A program made the translations under genes and the position numbers. Below are positions 47,890-56,126 of a stretch of 64,000 bases of DNA, one piece after another (positions within the stretch are counted from its first letter, which is position 1; each line of letters starts with the position of its first letter). Below the pieces are notes generated by a model. It was not told the DNA's origin, ran no database searches, and worked only from the letters and a program-made list of their open reading frames with translations. Source of the stretch: JBDIVL01 sp039794405 (GTDB lineage: Bacteria; Planctomycetota; Brocadiia; Brocadiales; Brocadiaceae). Location of the stretch: assembly GCA_039794405.1 (NCBI GenBank), contig JBDIVL010000006.1, forward strand, positions 46,308 to 110,307, read 5' to 3'.

Positions 47890-49074
47890 ATGAGAGTAAA
47901 AGAGACTAAAGATATTTTTCGTGTGGGTATATCGGGATCTTATGGTGGTCTCAATCTGGGTGATGAGGCTATTCTGCAAAGTATTATTACTCAGTTACGC
48001 CGTTCCCTTCCGGTAGAAATTACGGTATTTTCTCGAAATCCTGAGGATACGTTACGGCGCCATGAAGTGGATCGGGCAGTACCAGTCCGAAAAATTACAC
48101 GGAGCGAAGTATTTCCTGAGCTTGAAAGGCTTGACCTTATGATCCTTGGTGGAGGGGGAATTTTATTTGATGCGGAGGTAAAAATGTATTTACGAGAGGT
48201 AATGGTGGCACAGGAAAAAGGAATACCGGTAATGGTCTATGCTGTGGGTGCCGGACCGTTAGAGGATCCAACCGCCCAGGAAACCGTACGTGATTGTTTA
48301 AATCTGGCAACTGTTGTTACTGTTCGCGAGAGGAGTGCCAAACAGATATTGGAAGAAATTGGGGTAAACCGTGACATAATCGTAACTGCAGATCCGGCTA
48401 TCCTTCTCAAGCCAGAGCCTTTACCAGATGGTACTATTGAGAGGGAACACTTGAAAGGTAAACGCTCATTAATAGGTATATCCGTTCGGGAGCCAGGAGT
48501 GGCTGCACCGGACATAGAAGTGGAACATTACCATGCCCTTTTAGCAGATGCAGCCGACTATATGGTAGACCGATTCGATGCTGATGTGGTGTTTGTTCCT
48601 ATGGAGCGGCAGATGATGGATGTACAACATTCTCATGCAGTGGTTGCCCGAATGCTCCGTGCGTCGCAGGCTACTGTGTTGAAGGATGAATATACGTCCG
48701 GGCAACTGCTCACGATTATTAGCAATTTTAAATTTGCGGTGGGAATGCGTTTGCATTTCCTTATCTTTTCTGCGATCCAGGGAGTGCCATTTGTAGCTTT
48801 GCCGTACGCATCTAAGATTGGCGGTTTCCTTGAAGAACTCCAGATGGCAATGCCTCCTATAAAACTGGTAAACGCCGGCCGTCTTATTGCTTATATAGAC
48901 CGGTCATGGGATAGACAACGATTATTGCGAAATCAAATGAATCGTATGCTCCCTGGATTGAGAAGGCGTGCCCTTGAGAATAATAATATCGCTGTCTACA
49001 TACTGAAAGAGGGCCGTAAACGGAAAAAGGGTTTATCAAAAAAGTCACTCGATAAGTTGTTTACAGGAGATTAA
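47890..49074 (+). CDS. csaB: Polysaccharide pyruvyl transferase family protein (CsaB-like) 2
   Basis: This 394-residue tandem paralogue of the previous gene shares GISGSYGGLNLGDEAILQSI, NPEDTLRRHEVDRAVPVRK, MILGGGGILFDAE, TADPAILLKPEP, ISVREPGVAAPDIE and GMRLHFLIFSAIQGVPFVALP. The C-terminus is basic (EGRKRKKGLSKKSL). The pair may pyruvylate two different sugars or act as a heteromer; neither is shown. A tRNA cluster follows. Confidence 0.92.
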   Translation: MRVKETKDIFRVGISGSYGGLNLGDEAILQSIITQLRRSLPVEITVFSRNPEDTLRRHEVDRAVPVRKITRSEVFPELERLDLMILGGGGILFDAEVKMYLREVMVAQEKGIPVMVYAVGAGPLEDPTAQETVRDCLNLATVVTVRERSAKQILEEIGVNRDIIVTADPAILLKPEPLPDGTIEREHLKGKRSLIGISVREPGVAAPDIEVEHYHALLADAADYMVDRFDADVVFVPMERQMMDVQHSHAVVARMLRASQATVLKDEYTSGQLLTIISNFKFAVGMRLHFLIFSAIQGVPFVALPYASKIGGFLEELQMAMPPIKLVNAGRLIAYIDRSWDRQRLLRNQMNRMLPGLRRRALENNNIAVYILKEGRKRKKGLSKKSLDKLFTGD

Positions 49075-49310
49075 GAGGCTCCTGTCCTTTCCCGTCCTGT
49101 TGTACAATCCGTTACTATCAATCTTCTGTTGCGTCGCGCAATCGTTGCTGTAGAAACTAGTACTCACAGAAACGGGGAAAAGAAGTTTTTACATAGGAAT
49201 ACTATAATGCAGTTGACTTTTTTAGGAAATTCATTATAATTTGTGAATTGTTCCATTATTTATTTTGTGATACCAAAAGTTATCGATAAGGCTAAAGAGT
49301 TGTAAATTTT

Positions 49311-49387
49311 GCGCTCGTAGCTCAATTGGATAGAGTGGTGGACTTCGAATCCAACGGTTGCAGGTTCAAGTCCTGCCGGGCGCGCCA
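49311..49387 (+). tRNA. tRNA-Arg (anticodon TCG)
   Basis: This is a 77-nt cloverleaf. Acceptor GCGCTCG pairs with CGGGCGC (one G-U), the discriminator is G and CCA is encoded. The anticodon loop CTTCGAA gives TCG, reading CGA-family codons. The last anticodon-stem pair (G27-A43) is mismatched. Confidence 0.94.
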
Positions 49388-49414
49388 TCCAAATATTCGA
49401 AGAGTTAAAGAAAT

Positions 49415-49490
49415 GCGCCCTTAGCTCAGTTGGTAGAGCAACTGACTCTTAATCAGTGGGTCGAAGGTTCGAATCCTTCAGGGCGCACCA
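49415..49490 (+). tRNA. tRNA-Lys (anticodon CTT)
   Basis: This is a 76-nt cloverleaf with acceptor GCGCCCT and AGGGCGC, discriminator A and encoded CCA. The loop CTCTTAA gives CTT, reading AAG. It lies 27 bp after tRNA-Arg. Confidence 0.96.
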
Positions 49491-49650
49491 AAGAATTCAA
49501 GGGATTGCCAAATCCAATAGGTGTTTGGAGTTCATGGAAAACCGAAAGAGTAAATGCCAGGTATGTTTTAATTATGGAAGCAGTTGCTGAGTGTTTACTT
49601 GACGTTGTGCAATCCTTGAAAATATCGTGTAAGCCATGAATGGCTTTCCT

Positions 49651-49732
49651 GCGAGGGTGGCGGAACTGGCAGACGCGCAAGATTTAGGATCTTGTGCCTT
49701 ACGGCGTGGGGGTTCGATTCCCCCCCCTCGCA
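49651..49732 (+). tRNA. tRNA-Leu (anticodon TAG)
   Basis: This is a class II tRNA with a long variable arm (TGCCTTACGGCG). Acceptor GCGAGGG pairs with CCCTCGC, the discriminator is A, and the loop TTTAGGA gives TAG. The 3' sequence continues ATT, so CCA is not encoded, unlike the other five tRNAs in the window. Confidence 0.95.
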
Positions 49733-49763
49733 TTATTTATAGGATTATGTAATTTATATAAAA

Positions 49764-49838
49764 GCGGGTGTAGCTCAGCGGTAGAGCGTCACGTTGCCAA
49801 CGTGAATGTCGTGGGTTCGAACCCCATCACCCGCTCCA
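49764..49838 (+). tRNA. tRNA-Gly (anticodon GCC)
   Basis: This is a 75-nt cloverleaf with acceptor GCGGGTG and CACCCGC, discriminator T and encoded CCA. The loop TTGCCAA gives GCC. It ends 45 bp before the trigger factor start. Confidence 0.96.
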
Positions 49839-49883
49839 TTTTTTATCTTAGACGGGAAGAAGGTATTGCAGGGAAATAATACT

Positions 49884-51173
49884 ATGAATGTAATAATTGA
49901 AGATGCAGGTCCTTGTAAAAAGGTTTTAAAGTTTGAAATACCAAAAGAAACCTTAGAAAGTGAGTTTGAAAAAAAGACTGAAGAGGTTTGTAACACGGTA
50001 GAACTGCCGGGTTTCAGAAAGGGACGTGCACCGAGAAAGTTGGTGGAAAAACGATTCGGGGCGCAAATTAAAGATGAGGTGAAGCAATCGGTTGTCAGTG
50101 ATTCTTACCAGAAGGTACTTGAAGAGCATAAATTGAATCCCGTAGGAAACCCAAGTTTTGGCGAGATAACACTGGAGATTGGAAAACCCCTCAATTTTGA
50201 TGTGACGCTGGAAGTATGGCCAACTTTTGAAGTCAAACAATATAAAAGTTTAAACGTAAAGAAAAAAGCAGCTACGGTAACAGATGAAGATATTGAAAAG
50301 GCATTAAAGGATGTTAGTCTCCAAAAGGCGCAATTAACCGTTGTAAAGGATGGAAATGTAAAAAATGGAGATCGCATTATTTGTGATGTTACCGTAGAGG
50401 TAGGTAAAAAAAACGTATTGGAAGATGAGGATGTTGAAGTCTTAGTTGCGAATAACTATGCAGTGGCTCATATACCGATACAGGATCTGGCTGCTAAGCT
50501 AGAAGGTATGAAGTCCGGAGAAGAACGCAAGATTGATGTAAAACTCCCGGACACGTTTTCTCAAGAAGAGTACCGGGAAAAGGATGCAAAATTAAAACTC
50601 ACATTGAAGGAAATAAAGCGGCTTACCCTTCCGGCAGTTGATGAAAATTTTGCGAAAATACTCGGATTTGAAACTTTAGAAGATTTAAAACATCGCATAC
50701 AAAAACAAATAGAGAATGAGAAGAAGAGATGGGTTGAGGACGATTTAAGGAACCAGATAATCAATGCGCTTTTAAGCCAGACAAACTTTGAATTGCCCGA
50801 AGAATTTGTAAAGTACCATACAGAACAGAGGATATACAAATACCAGTTGGATCTGTTAAACAGGGGACTACCCCTGGATGAGATCCAGAAACAGACAGAA
50901 AAAATTAAAAATGCATCTGCGGAATCCGTAGTGCGTGATTTAAAGGTATCTCTTGTCCTGAACCGTATTGCGGAGTTGGAAAAGATATTTATTACTGAAA
51001 ATGAGGTTGAACAAAGAATCCTTGATATTGCACGAGCGTATAATACTGAGCCGGAAAGGGTGCGTAAACAACTGGAGCGGCAGGGGAGTTTTTCTTACTT
51101 GAGAAGTGATATGCGTGAACAGAAAGTGCTCAATTTTCTTTTCAAAGAAGCCAAGATTGAAGAAGAAAGATAG
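49884..51173 (+). CDS. tig: Trigger factor (ribosome-associated chaperone and peptidyl-prolyl isomerase)
   Basis: This 429-residue protein has the three trigger-factor parts. The N-terminal ribosome-binding domain has the signature GFRKGRAPRKLVEKRFG near residues 43-59. A divergent FKBP-like middle domain covers about 150-240, and a long helical C-terminal chaperone domain follows. The open frame extends back into tRNA-Gly, so ATG 49884, right before MNVIIEDAGPCKKVLKFEI, is the true start. clpP follows 50 bp later, the common tig-clp order. It acts at the ribosome exit tunnel. Confidence 0.96.
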   Translation: MNVIIEDAGPCKKVLKFEIPKETLESEFEKKTEEVCNTVELPGFRKGRAPRKLVEKRFGAQIKDEVKQSVVSDSYQKVLEEHKLNPVGNPSFGEITLEIGKPLNFDVTLEVWPTFEVKQYKSLNVKKKAATVTDEDIEKALKDVSLQKAQLTVVKDGNVKNGDRIICDVTVEVGKKNVLEDEDVEVLVANNYAVAHIPIQDLAAKLEGMKSGEERKIDVKLPDTFSQEEYREKDAKLKLTLKEIKRLTLPAVDENFAKILGFETLEDLKHRIQKQIENEKKRWVEDDLRNQIINALLSQTNFELPEEFVKYHTEQRIYKYQLDLLNRGLPLDEIQKQTEKIKNASAESVVRDLKVSLVLNRIAELEKIFITENEVEQRILDIARAYNTEPERVRKQLERQGSFSYLRSDMREQKVLNFLFKEAKIEEER

Positions 51174-51223
51174 GATATCTGTAATCAAGTTACGAGATGA
51201 TATAAAATAAATAAGGAGTTTTT

Positions 51224-51892
51224 GTGTATAAAGAGTTTTTGTCACACTTAGAAAATGGTGAGTTTCCCGTTATAGGATCAAAAATGCTGTACAATAGCCT
51301 TTTTGTGCCTTATGTTATTGAAAAAACTGGCTATGGGGAGAGGCATTATGATATATTTTCGAGATTACTGAAGGATCGGATCATTTTTATTGGTTCAGCG
51401 GTAGAAGATACTTTATCAAACCTTGTCATAGCGCAGATCTTATTCCTCCAGAATGAGAATAAAAATCAAGATATCAATATTTACATTAATTCACCAGGTG
51501 GTTCAATCACTGCGGGACTCGCTATTTACGATACGATGCAATTTGTACAATGTGATGTTGCAACTTTTTGCATAGGGCAGGCATTTAGCATGGCGGCCAT
51601 TCTCCTTGCTGCTGGTACAAAAGGGAAAAGATATGGCTTGCCCCATACCCGCATTATGCTCCATCAACCATGGGGTGGAATGAGAGGGACTGCAACAGAT
51701 ATCAGCATTCAGGCAGAAGAGATACTAAAGATGAAAAGATATTTAAACGAAATTCTCGTAAAGCATACAGGACAACCACTAGAGCGTATTGAAGAAGATG
51801 TTGACCGTGACTTCTATATGTCTTCTCATGAAGCTAAAACCTATGGTTTGGTTGATGAGGTAATAGAATCCTTACGAGACAAAAAGAAATAA
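51224..51892 (+). CDS. clpP: ATP-dependent Clp protease proteolytic subunit
   Basis: This 222-residue serine peptidase forms the degradation chamber with ClpX/ClpA. It starts at GTG with AAGGAGT 5 bp upstream. The catalytic Ser is in IGQAFSMAAILLAAG (usually GQAASMG), the His is in LPHTRIMLHQPWGG, and the Asp is in DVDRDFYMS. About 25 extra N-terminal residues precede the conserved GERHYDIFSRLLKDRIIF. clpX, which often follows, is not next here. A strong palindromic terminator lies directly downstream. Confidence 0.96.
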   Translation: MYKEFLSHLENGEFPVIGSKMLYNSLFVPYVIEKTGYGERHYDIFSRLLKDRIIFIGSAVEDTLSNLVIAQILFLQNENKNQDINIYINSPGGSITAGLAIYDTMQFVQCDVATFCIGQAFSMAAILLAAGTKGKRYGLPHTRIMLHQPWGGMRGTATDISIQAEEILKMKRYLNEILVKHTGQPLERIEEDVDRDFYMSSHEAKTYGLVDEVIESLRDKKK

Positions 51893-51924
51893 GTTTATAC
51901 AAAAACAAATAAGAGGCATACTAC

Positions 51925-51958
51925 AAAAAGGACACACAATTGTGTGTCCTTTTTTATT
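51925..51958 (+). terminator. Rho-independent terminator after clpP
   Basis: A near-perfect inverted repeat (AAAGGACACACAA facing TTGTGTGTCCTTT) ends in a T-rich run, 33 bp after the clpP stop. As the arms also carry A and T runs, it could work in both directions. Confidence 0.85.
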
Positions 51959-52222
51959 TCTGCGATAATTTACAATTTTGTACAGGTAGGGAATCTTTTT
52001 GTATTATTTTAACGAGTTATTTCCTTTAAATTATTATTGGTGTAAATAGATTACAATTTCTGTTAATATCTAAAATTATTATACTTAGATGGTAATTGTT
52101 TTTTTTGTGATGATTTTGTAATGCTTGGTTCATATTTTGCGATTGTATCTTTTACACGTGTTTAATTCATATCCGAAAGGCCTTTAGGAAGTATTATTAA
52201 GAACTTCTATAAGGAGAGTAAT
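51959..52222. other. AT-rich leader upstream of the ComEA-like gene
   Basis: This AT-rich stretch has no coding frame. A ribosome site AAGGAGAG lies a few bases before the ATG at 52223. A promoter presumably lies here, but no element is strong enough to mark. Confidence 0.35.
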
Positions 52223-52573
52223 ATGTATACAGTATGTAAATTTTTTGGATTACCTGCCCTGTTATTTGTGATTGTCTTTAATTATCAAGCGAAATTTTGT
52301 ATTTCTGCCGGCGAAATTGATGGAAAGATAAATATTAATACAGCTACTGAAGCTCAGATTGCGTTATTGCCAGGTATCGGTTCCAAACTGGCTGCTGAAA
52401 TCGTAAATCATAGGGCAAGTATTGGCGGTTTTAAAACTGTTGAAGAAATCAAAACAATAAACGGCATTGGTGATAAAAAATTTGAAAAGATTAAAAATTT
52501 TATTGCAGTAGAGGGAGATACGACAATAAAATCAACAAAAGGTGAGAAAGGCGAAAAGGAACAAAAGTCGTAA
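52223..52573 (+). CDS. ComEA-like helix-hairpin-helix DNA-binding protein
   Basis: This 116-residue exported protein has an N-terminal hydrophobic signal (GLPALLFVIVFNYQ). A single HhH domain of the ComEA type follows: ININTATEAQIALLPGIGSKLAAEIV and IKTINGIGDKKFEKIKNFI. The tail is Lys/Glu-rich. ComEA-like proteins bind DNA in the periplasm and help DNA uptake; short versions like this one are widespread and not always linked to competence. It is monocistronic with its own terminator. Confidence 0.9.
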   Translation: MYTVCKFFGLPALLFVIVFNYQAKFCISAGEIDGKININTATEAQIALLPGIGSKLAAEIVNHRASIGGFKTVEEIKTINGIGDKKFEKIKNFIAVEGDTTIKSTKGEKGEKEQKS

Positions 52574-52628
52574 GGCGGGGAAAATAGAAGAAACTCAAAT
52601 AGGCAGGCAATTTTATCTGTACATCATC

Positions 52629-52665
52629 AAAAAGAGGATAGGCTAAAAAGCCTATCCTCTTTTTT
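52629..52665 (+). terminator. Rho-independent terminator after the ComEA-like gene
   Basis: A 12- to 14-bp stem (AAAGAGGATAGGC and GCCTATCCTCTTT) with a short A-rich loop is followed by a T-tract. Confidence 0.88.
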
Positions 52666-53015
52666 ATAACTGCTCGGAAACTTAATACCCTGCTACAGGT
52701 CACAAATGGCTGTCAAAATATTAAGAGATACTGCCGGCTTGGAAGTATCAGCAAATTCTGCCTCTCAAAGAAATGATTTATTATGGTTTCTGATATCCGT
52801 AAAAAACACTGGTGCTAGACGCTATCTGTCATCAGGTCTTGCCGAAATACGGCTATGTGGCTTGGGAGATTTCTGTAACAGATGCAGAAGATAAAATTGC
52901 TTATCAAAAACATTTCCTGCGTAAGAATGTTTGCTTAATAGGCCATTACGCATTTTTTGCTGGTTACTCTTTCAGTCCAAACATAAGGATTGAGATGGCT
53001 TGACATCATTCTGAT
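52666..53015. other. Intergenic region, no supported gene
   Basis: Two short overlapping open frames (52706-52894 and 52812-53003) exist, but neither has a recognisable domain or ribosome site. Composition suggests decayed coding DNA at most. Confidence 0.35.
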
Positions 53016-53582
53016 TTATTCCCTGGGTTTAGCAAGTATTTCAAGTACTTTTAAATCAAAAAACCTCTTCGATGCAGCAGATTTTATTATGCATACTGTA
53101 TCCGCTCCCCTGACTGTTCCGGCAATAGCTATAATCTCTTCAAACTCAGGGATAAGTCCTCCATCGCATGCTTCCATTACAATCTCACAACACACCTTGA
53201 TCCCTTCACCGAAGCGCCGTAATGACTGTGCCACGACCATTGTTGGATAGAGGCCATTAAATTTCTGAAAAAATGCAGTTTCGATGGAATGAGTGAGGAT
53301 TGTACTGGTGTATACCTTTCCTCCAAGCTTCAATATCTCTTCATTTTTTTCAGGCTGTAGTTCAAAATGATTTGGTTCTTTGAAACCTGCGGAGTGGGTA
53401 ACAACCACAAGGTTCACATCTTTACCCTGGAGCTTTCTGGCAATACCAACGCCGGTATCTCCAACGGTTGTTGCGGCAACGACATGTTTGTAGCCATTGT
53501 CTACCATAGATACCGCTATTTCTATACACTTCTCTGTGTTTTCCCTCCCGGATTTATCAAAATAATGAACTTGTCGTATCAT
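53016..53582 (-). CDS. Pyruvate kinase alpha/beta (C-terminal) domain-like protein
   Basis: This 188-residue stand-alone protein resembles the C-terminal domain of pyruvate kinase, as in the archaeal MTH1675-type family. It starts MIRQVHYFDKSGRENTEK, then has VVAATTVGDTGVGIARKL, VVVTHSAGFKEP and IAGTVRGADTVCIIKSA. The ATG at 53582 has GAGAG upstream. The open frame extends further to 53705, into the neighbouring pseudogene, and is not used. It lacks the catalytic barrel, so it is probably regulatory or ligand-binding. Function is unknown. Confidence 0.82.
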   Translation of the reverse strand: MIRQVHYFDKSGRENTEKCIEIAVSMVDNGYKHVVAATTVGDTGVGIARKLQGKDVNLVVVTHSAGFKEPNHFELQPEKNEEILKLGGKVYTSTILTHSIETAFFQKFNGLYPTMVVAQSLRRFGEGIKVCCEIVMEACDGGLIPEFEEIIAIAGTVRGADTVCIIKSAASKRFFDLKVLEILAKPRE

Positions 53583-53592
53583 AGGTTTTCTC

Positions 53593-54410
53593 TCAATAAT
53601 TATCGGATATTGTATAAGTATACTGTGCTTTTGATTGCCGCAGTTTCCAGCAAAGTTTACTAAACAAGAGCAAAGAAGCCCAAAAGGTGGCACCAAGTGC
53701 TTCAAACCGGTTAAGCCACGGTACTGGAAATCCTAAACTGAGCAGGAGTAAACAGACAACAAACCAGATCAATATCAAATTTCTTACACGAGATGAATTG
53801 TGTGTAGTTAATATAATATTCCAAATAACTGTGAATGGGTACAATAGCCAAACATAAAAGTATGTAAACGAGAGCGGTGTAAGCATCAGGATTAGCAGTA
53901 GTAGTATGGCGTACTCGATAGAATCAGAATGTGTTGTCCTTAAAGTATCGTGGGGCATTGAGGTTATGTAAAATAGACAGAGGCTGAGACCGATAGTAAA
54001 ATAATCATATTGATGTAGGTAAAATTGAGATTGACAATATTTACGCAAACTGGTTCTTCATATGATTCAAAGGCATTTACGGACCTCAACAAGCGGTTTG
54101 CTACTGCGGTAAGTGAGTGATTTTTCAACTGTATCCATGGCCAGGGCGTTGGGCGAGGGCGTTAGAGTTATAACAAAATATCGTACCGTTACTCCAGGTT
54201 TTTATATTCTCCAGGTTACGGTAGAATCCACGGAATGGTGCAGGCAAAAGTACAAGAAAAAAGAACAAGAATAAAATGGTAAATAACACTGCTTTCCAAT
54301 GTCGCCGATATATCAGGTACACTATAGATAAAATAGGAAATGCCTTAATTCCAGTTGCTAAAGCAATTAATGCCCCGGCACACCACTCCTTTAAATAGGC
54401 GTATTTGATA
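53593..54410 (-). pseudogene. Frameshifted remnant of a GT87/DUF2029 membrane mannosyltransferase
   Basis: Three consecutive minus-strand frames carry pieces of one polytopic glycosyltransferase. The first piece (54410 to 54125) reads ALIALATGIKAFPILSIVYL, then RRHWKAVLF and FYRNLENIKTW. A second, out-of-frame piece has SLTAVANRLLRSVNAFES (compare the GT87 NQSL motif). The third (54048 to 53593) has LTPLSFTYFYVWLLYPF and a final membrane stretch. Stops and frame changes separate them, and no start codon or N-terminal half with the catalytic Asp is visible, so the gene is dead. It ends just upstream of the pyruvate-kinase-like gene. Confidence 0.75.
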
Positions 54411-54472
54411 CATTACATGAAAACTTCATCGCCTGTCTCTGTATTTCCTCAATTCGATAATCCCATGAGATG

Positions 54473-54931
54473 TTACTGGTGTTTTTCAACAGGATAACCC
54501 TCTTCCTGCCATTTCCGAATACCGCCTTCTAAATGATACAATTCCTTCAATCCTTTATCCTTCAGTATATCGTAAGCCTTTTCACTCCGTTTACCTTTTG
54601 CACAATGGATAATTACTTTTTTATCTTTAGGAATTTTTTGAATATTTTCTTCGAGTTCCTGGACAGGGATGAGATGGGCTCCTTTCAGATGTACTTCATC
54701 ATATTCTTTTTCTGTACGTACATCTAATATATACACATCCTTCTCCTTTTCTAATAATTCTTTTGCTTGTTTCGGTGAAATATTTTTTATCTTTATCTGT
54801 GTTTTCGTATTTGCTTCGTCTGCATAGGTTCTTTCGATGACTGTGATATTAGTAGCAGCAGCCAGAAAAAGGCCTGTACTTACAGATAATATCGTTGTTT
54901 GTATGCATCGTAGATGTTTTGTCTTCATCAT
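54473..54931 (-). CDS. Exported rhodanese-domain sulfurtransferase
   Basis: This 152-residue periplasmic protein has a signal peptide of about 37 residues (LSVSTGLFLAAATNITVIERTYA). One rhodanese domain follows, with ILDVRTEKEYDEVHLKGAHLIP and the catalytic Cys in IIHCAKGKRSEKAYDIL. It would transfer sulfane sulfur. Upstream is moeB/thiF, a sulfur-transfer activating enzyme; the two are on the same strand 30 bp apart. The link is plausible, although the compartments differ. GGAGGAT lies close to the start. Confidence 0.92.
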   Translation of the reverse strand: MMKTKHLRCIQTTILSVSTGLFLAAATNITVIERTYADEANTKTQIKIKNISPKQAKELLEKEKDVYILDVRTEKEYDEVHLKGAHLIPVQELEENIQKIPKDKKVIIHCAKGKRSEKAYDILKDKGLKELYHLEGGIRKWQEEGYPVEKHQ

Positions 54932-54961
54932 CCTATCCTCCTTTTTAAATATTTTCTGTAA

Positions 54962-55795
54962 TCAGGCATGAACCTGACAGAATTCTTCGTAGTCAATAAG
55001 TTCCTTAATTGTGGCATTATCACTGCATACAGGGCAATTGGGGTTTTTATGGATCTTGACTTTTTTGAAATCCATATTTAAAGAATCATAAATAAGTAAT
55101 TTTCCCTTGAGTAAATCACCTTTACCAAGAATAAGTTTTACTACCTCGGTTGCCTGAATAGAACCTATTACGCCAGGCAGTACGCCTAAAACACCTGCTT
55201 CTTGACATGAGGGTACTAGTCCGGGCGGGGGAGGGGTTTCATATAAACAGCGATAACAGGGCCCATCAAAAGGTATAATAGTTGTGACCTGTCCCTCAAA
55301 TCTGAAAATAGAGCCATGGGAGAGTGGTTTTTTCAGAAAAACGCATGCATCGTTAACAAGGTATCTTGTAGGAAAATTGTCTGCACCGTCAAGGATTACA
55401 TCATAATCTTTGATGATATCTAGGATATTTTCTGAATTAAGGCGCTCCGTATAAGGAACAACCTCAACATCTGGATTTAACGCCTCTAGGGTCTTTTTGG
55501 CAGACAATGCCTTAGAACAACCGATATCTTTTGTGGAATGTAAAATCTGCCGCTGCAAATTTGAGTGGTCAACACAGTCACTATCTGCAATACCGATCTT
55601 TCCGATTCCCGCTGCGGCAAGATAAAATGCAGCAGGAGAGCCTAAGCCTCCGGCACCGACAAGGAACACCTTAGCCCTTAAAAGTTTTAATTGCCCCTTT
55701 CCACCTATTTCCGGAAGGATGATGTGCCGTGAATAACGTTTTATCTGTTCTTCTGTAAATGATGAAGACATCTTGTTTTCCTTATTACTTTTCAT
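54962..55795 (-). CDS. moeB: MoeB/ThiF/HesA-family adenylyltransferase (E1-like)
   Basis: This 277-residue cytoplasmic enzyme adenylates the C-terminus of a sulfur-carrier protein (MoaD/ThiS type). It has the nucleotide-binding LVGAGGLGSPAAFYLAAAG, IADSDCVDHSNLQRQ with the conserved R, YDVILDGADNFPTRYL, the CysCys region YRCLYETPPPPGLVPSCQ and zinc-ligand CPVC. It lacks a C-terminal rhodanese; the following gene encodes a separate, exported one. Another Met (MSSSFTEEQ) nine codons in is an alternative start. Confidence 0.92.
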   Translation of the reverse strand: MKSNKENKMSSSFTEEQIKRYSRHIILPEIGGKGQLKLLRAKVFLVGAGGLGSPAAFYLAAAGIGKIGIADSDCVDHSNLQRQILHSTKDIGCSKALSAKKTLEALNPDVEVVPYTERLNSENILDIIKDYDVILDGADNFPTRYLVNDACVFLKKPLSHGSIFRFEGQVTTIIPFDGPCYRCLYETPPPPGLVPSCQEAGVLGVLPGVIGSIQATEVVKLILGKGDLLKGKLLIYDSLNMDFKKVKIHKNPNCPVCSDNATIKELIDYEEFCQVHA

Positions 55796-55831
55796 TGCTT
55801 GAAAGAAATTTTATCACAGTATGTTTTTCCA

Positions 55832-55862
55832 TAAAAAAGGTCATGTGCAATGACATGACCTT
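55832..55862 (-). terminator. Rho-independent terminator for the DUF362 gene
   Basis: On the minus strand, AAGGTCATGT and ACATGACCTT form a stem with a short loop, followed by TTTTTT. It lies between the DUF362 gene and moeB. Confidence 0.8.
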
Positions 55863-56126
55863 CTGAATCGATATGAGATATGTGTCAGATTGTATCAGAA
55901 GTTGTATGATGATTCAACAGATTTTCAAGAGTGACATCTCTCAAGGTACAAGCATTTTGTCGTATTACCCTGTAAAAACTCCTTCTTTTAGTAAGTTTTC
56001 TAAAATATTTTCGGAAGAAGGATACAGAAAACTTCAATTTCGAATTCAAATTAAGTCGTTTAAACGGTTTTTGGGCTTGGATTTTGTTTATATACTTTAT
56101 TTTTGTTTGACTGCGGCTACGCTGCA
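55863..56126. other. Intergenic region between moeB terminator and DUF362 gene
   Basis: Nothing is recognised. Both strands have short open frames with no domain and no ribosome site. The region probably forms the 3' untranslated part of the DUF362 transcript. Confidence 0.35.

Noticed and set aside
49430..49680. Open frames on both strands over the tRNA cluster
   Set aside because: They overlap clear tRNA-Lys and tRNA-Leu cloverleafs and are translations of RNA genes.
52706..53003. Two short overlapping frames after the ComEA-like gene
   Set aside because: No domain, no ribosome site and inconsistent frames; at most decayed coding DNA.
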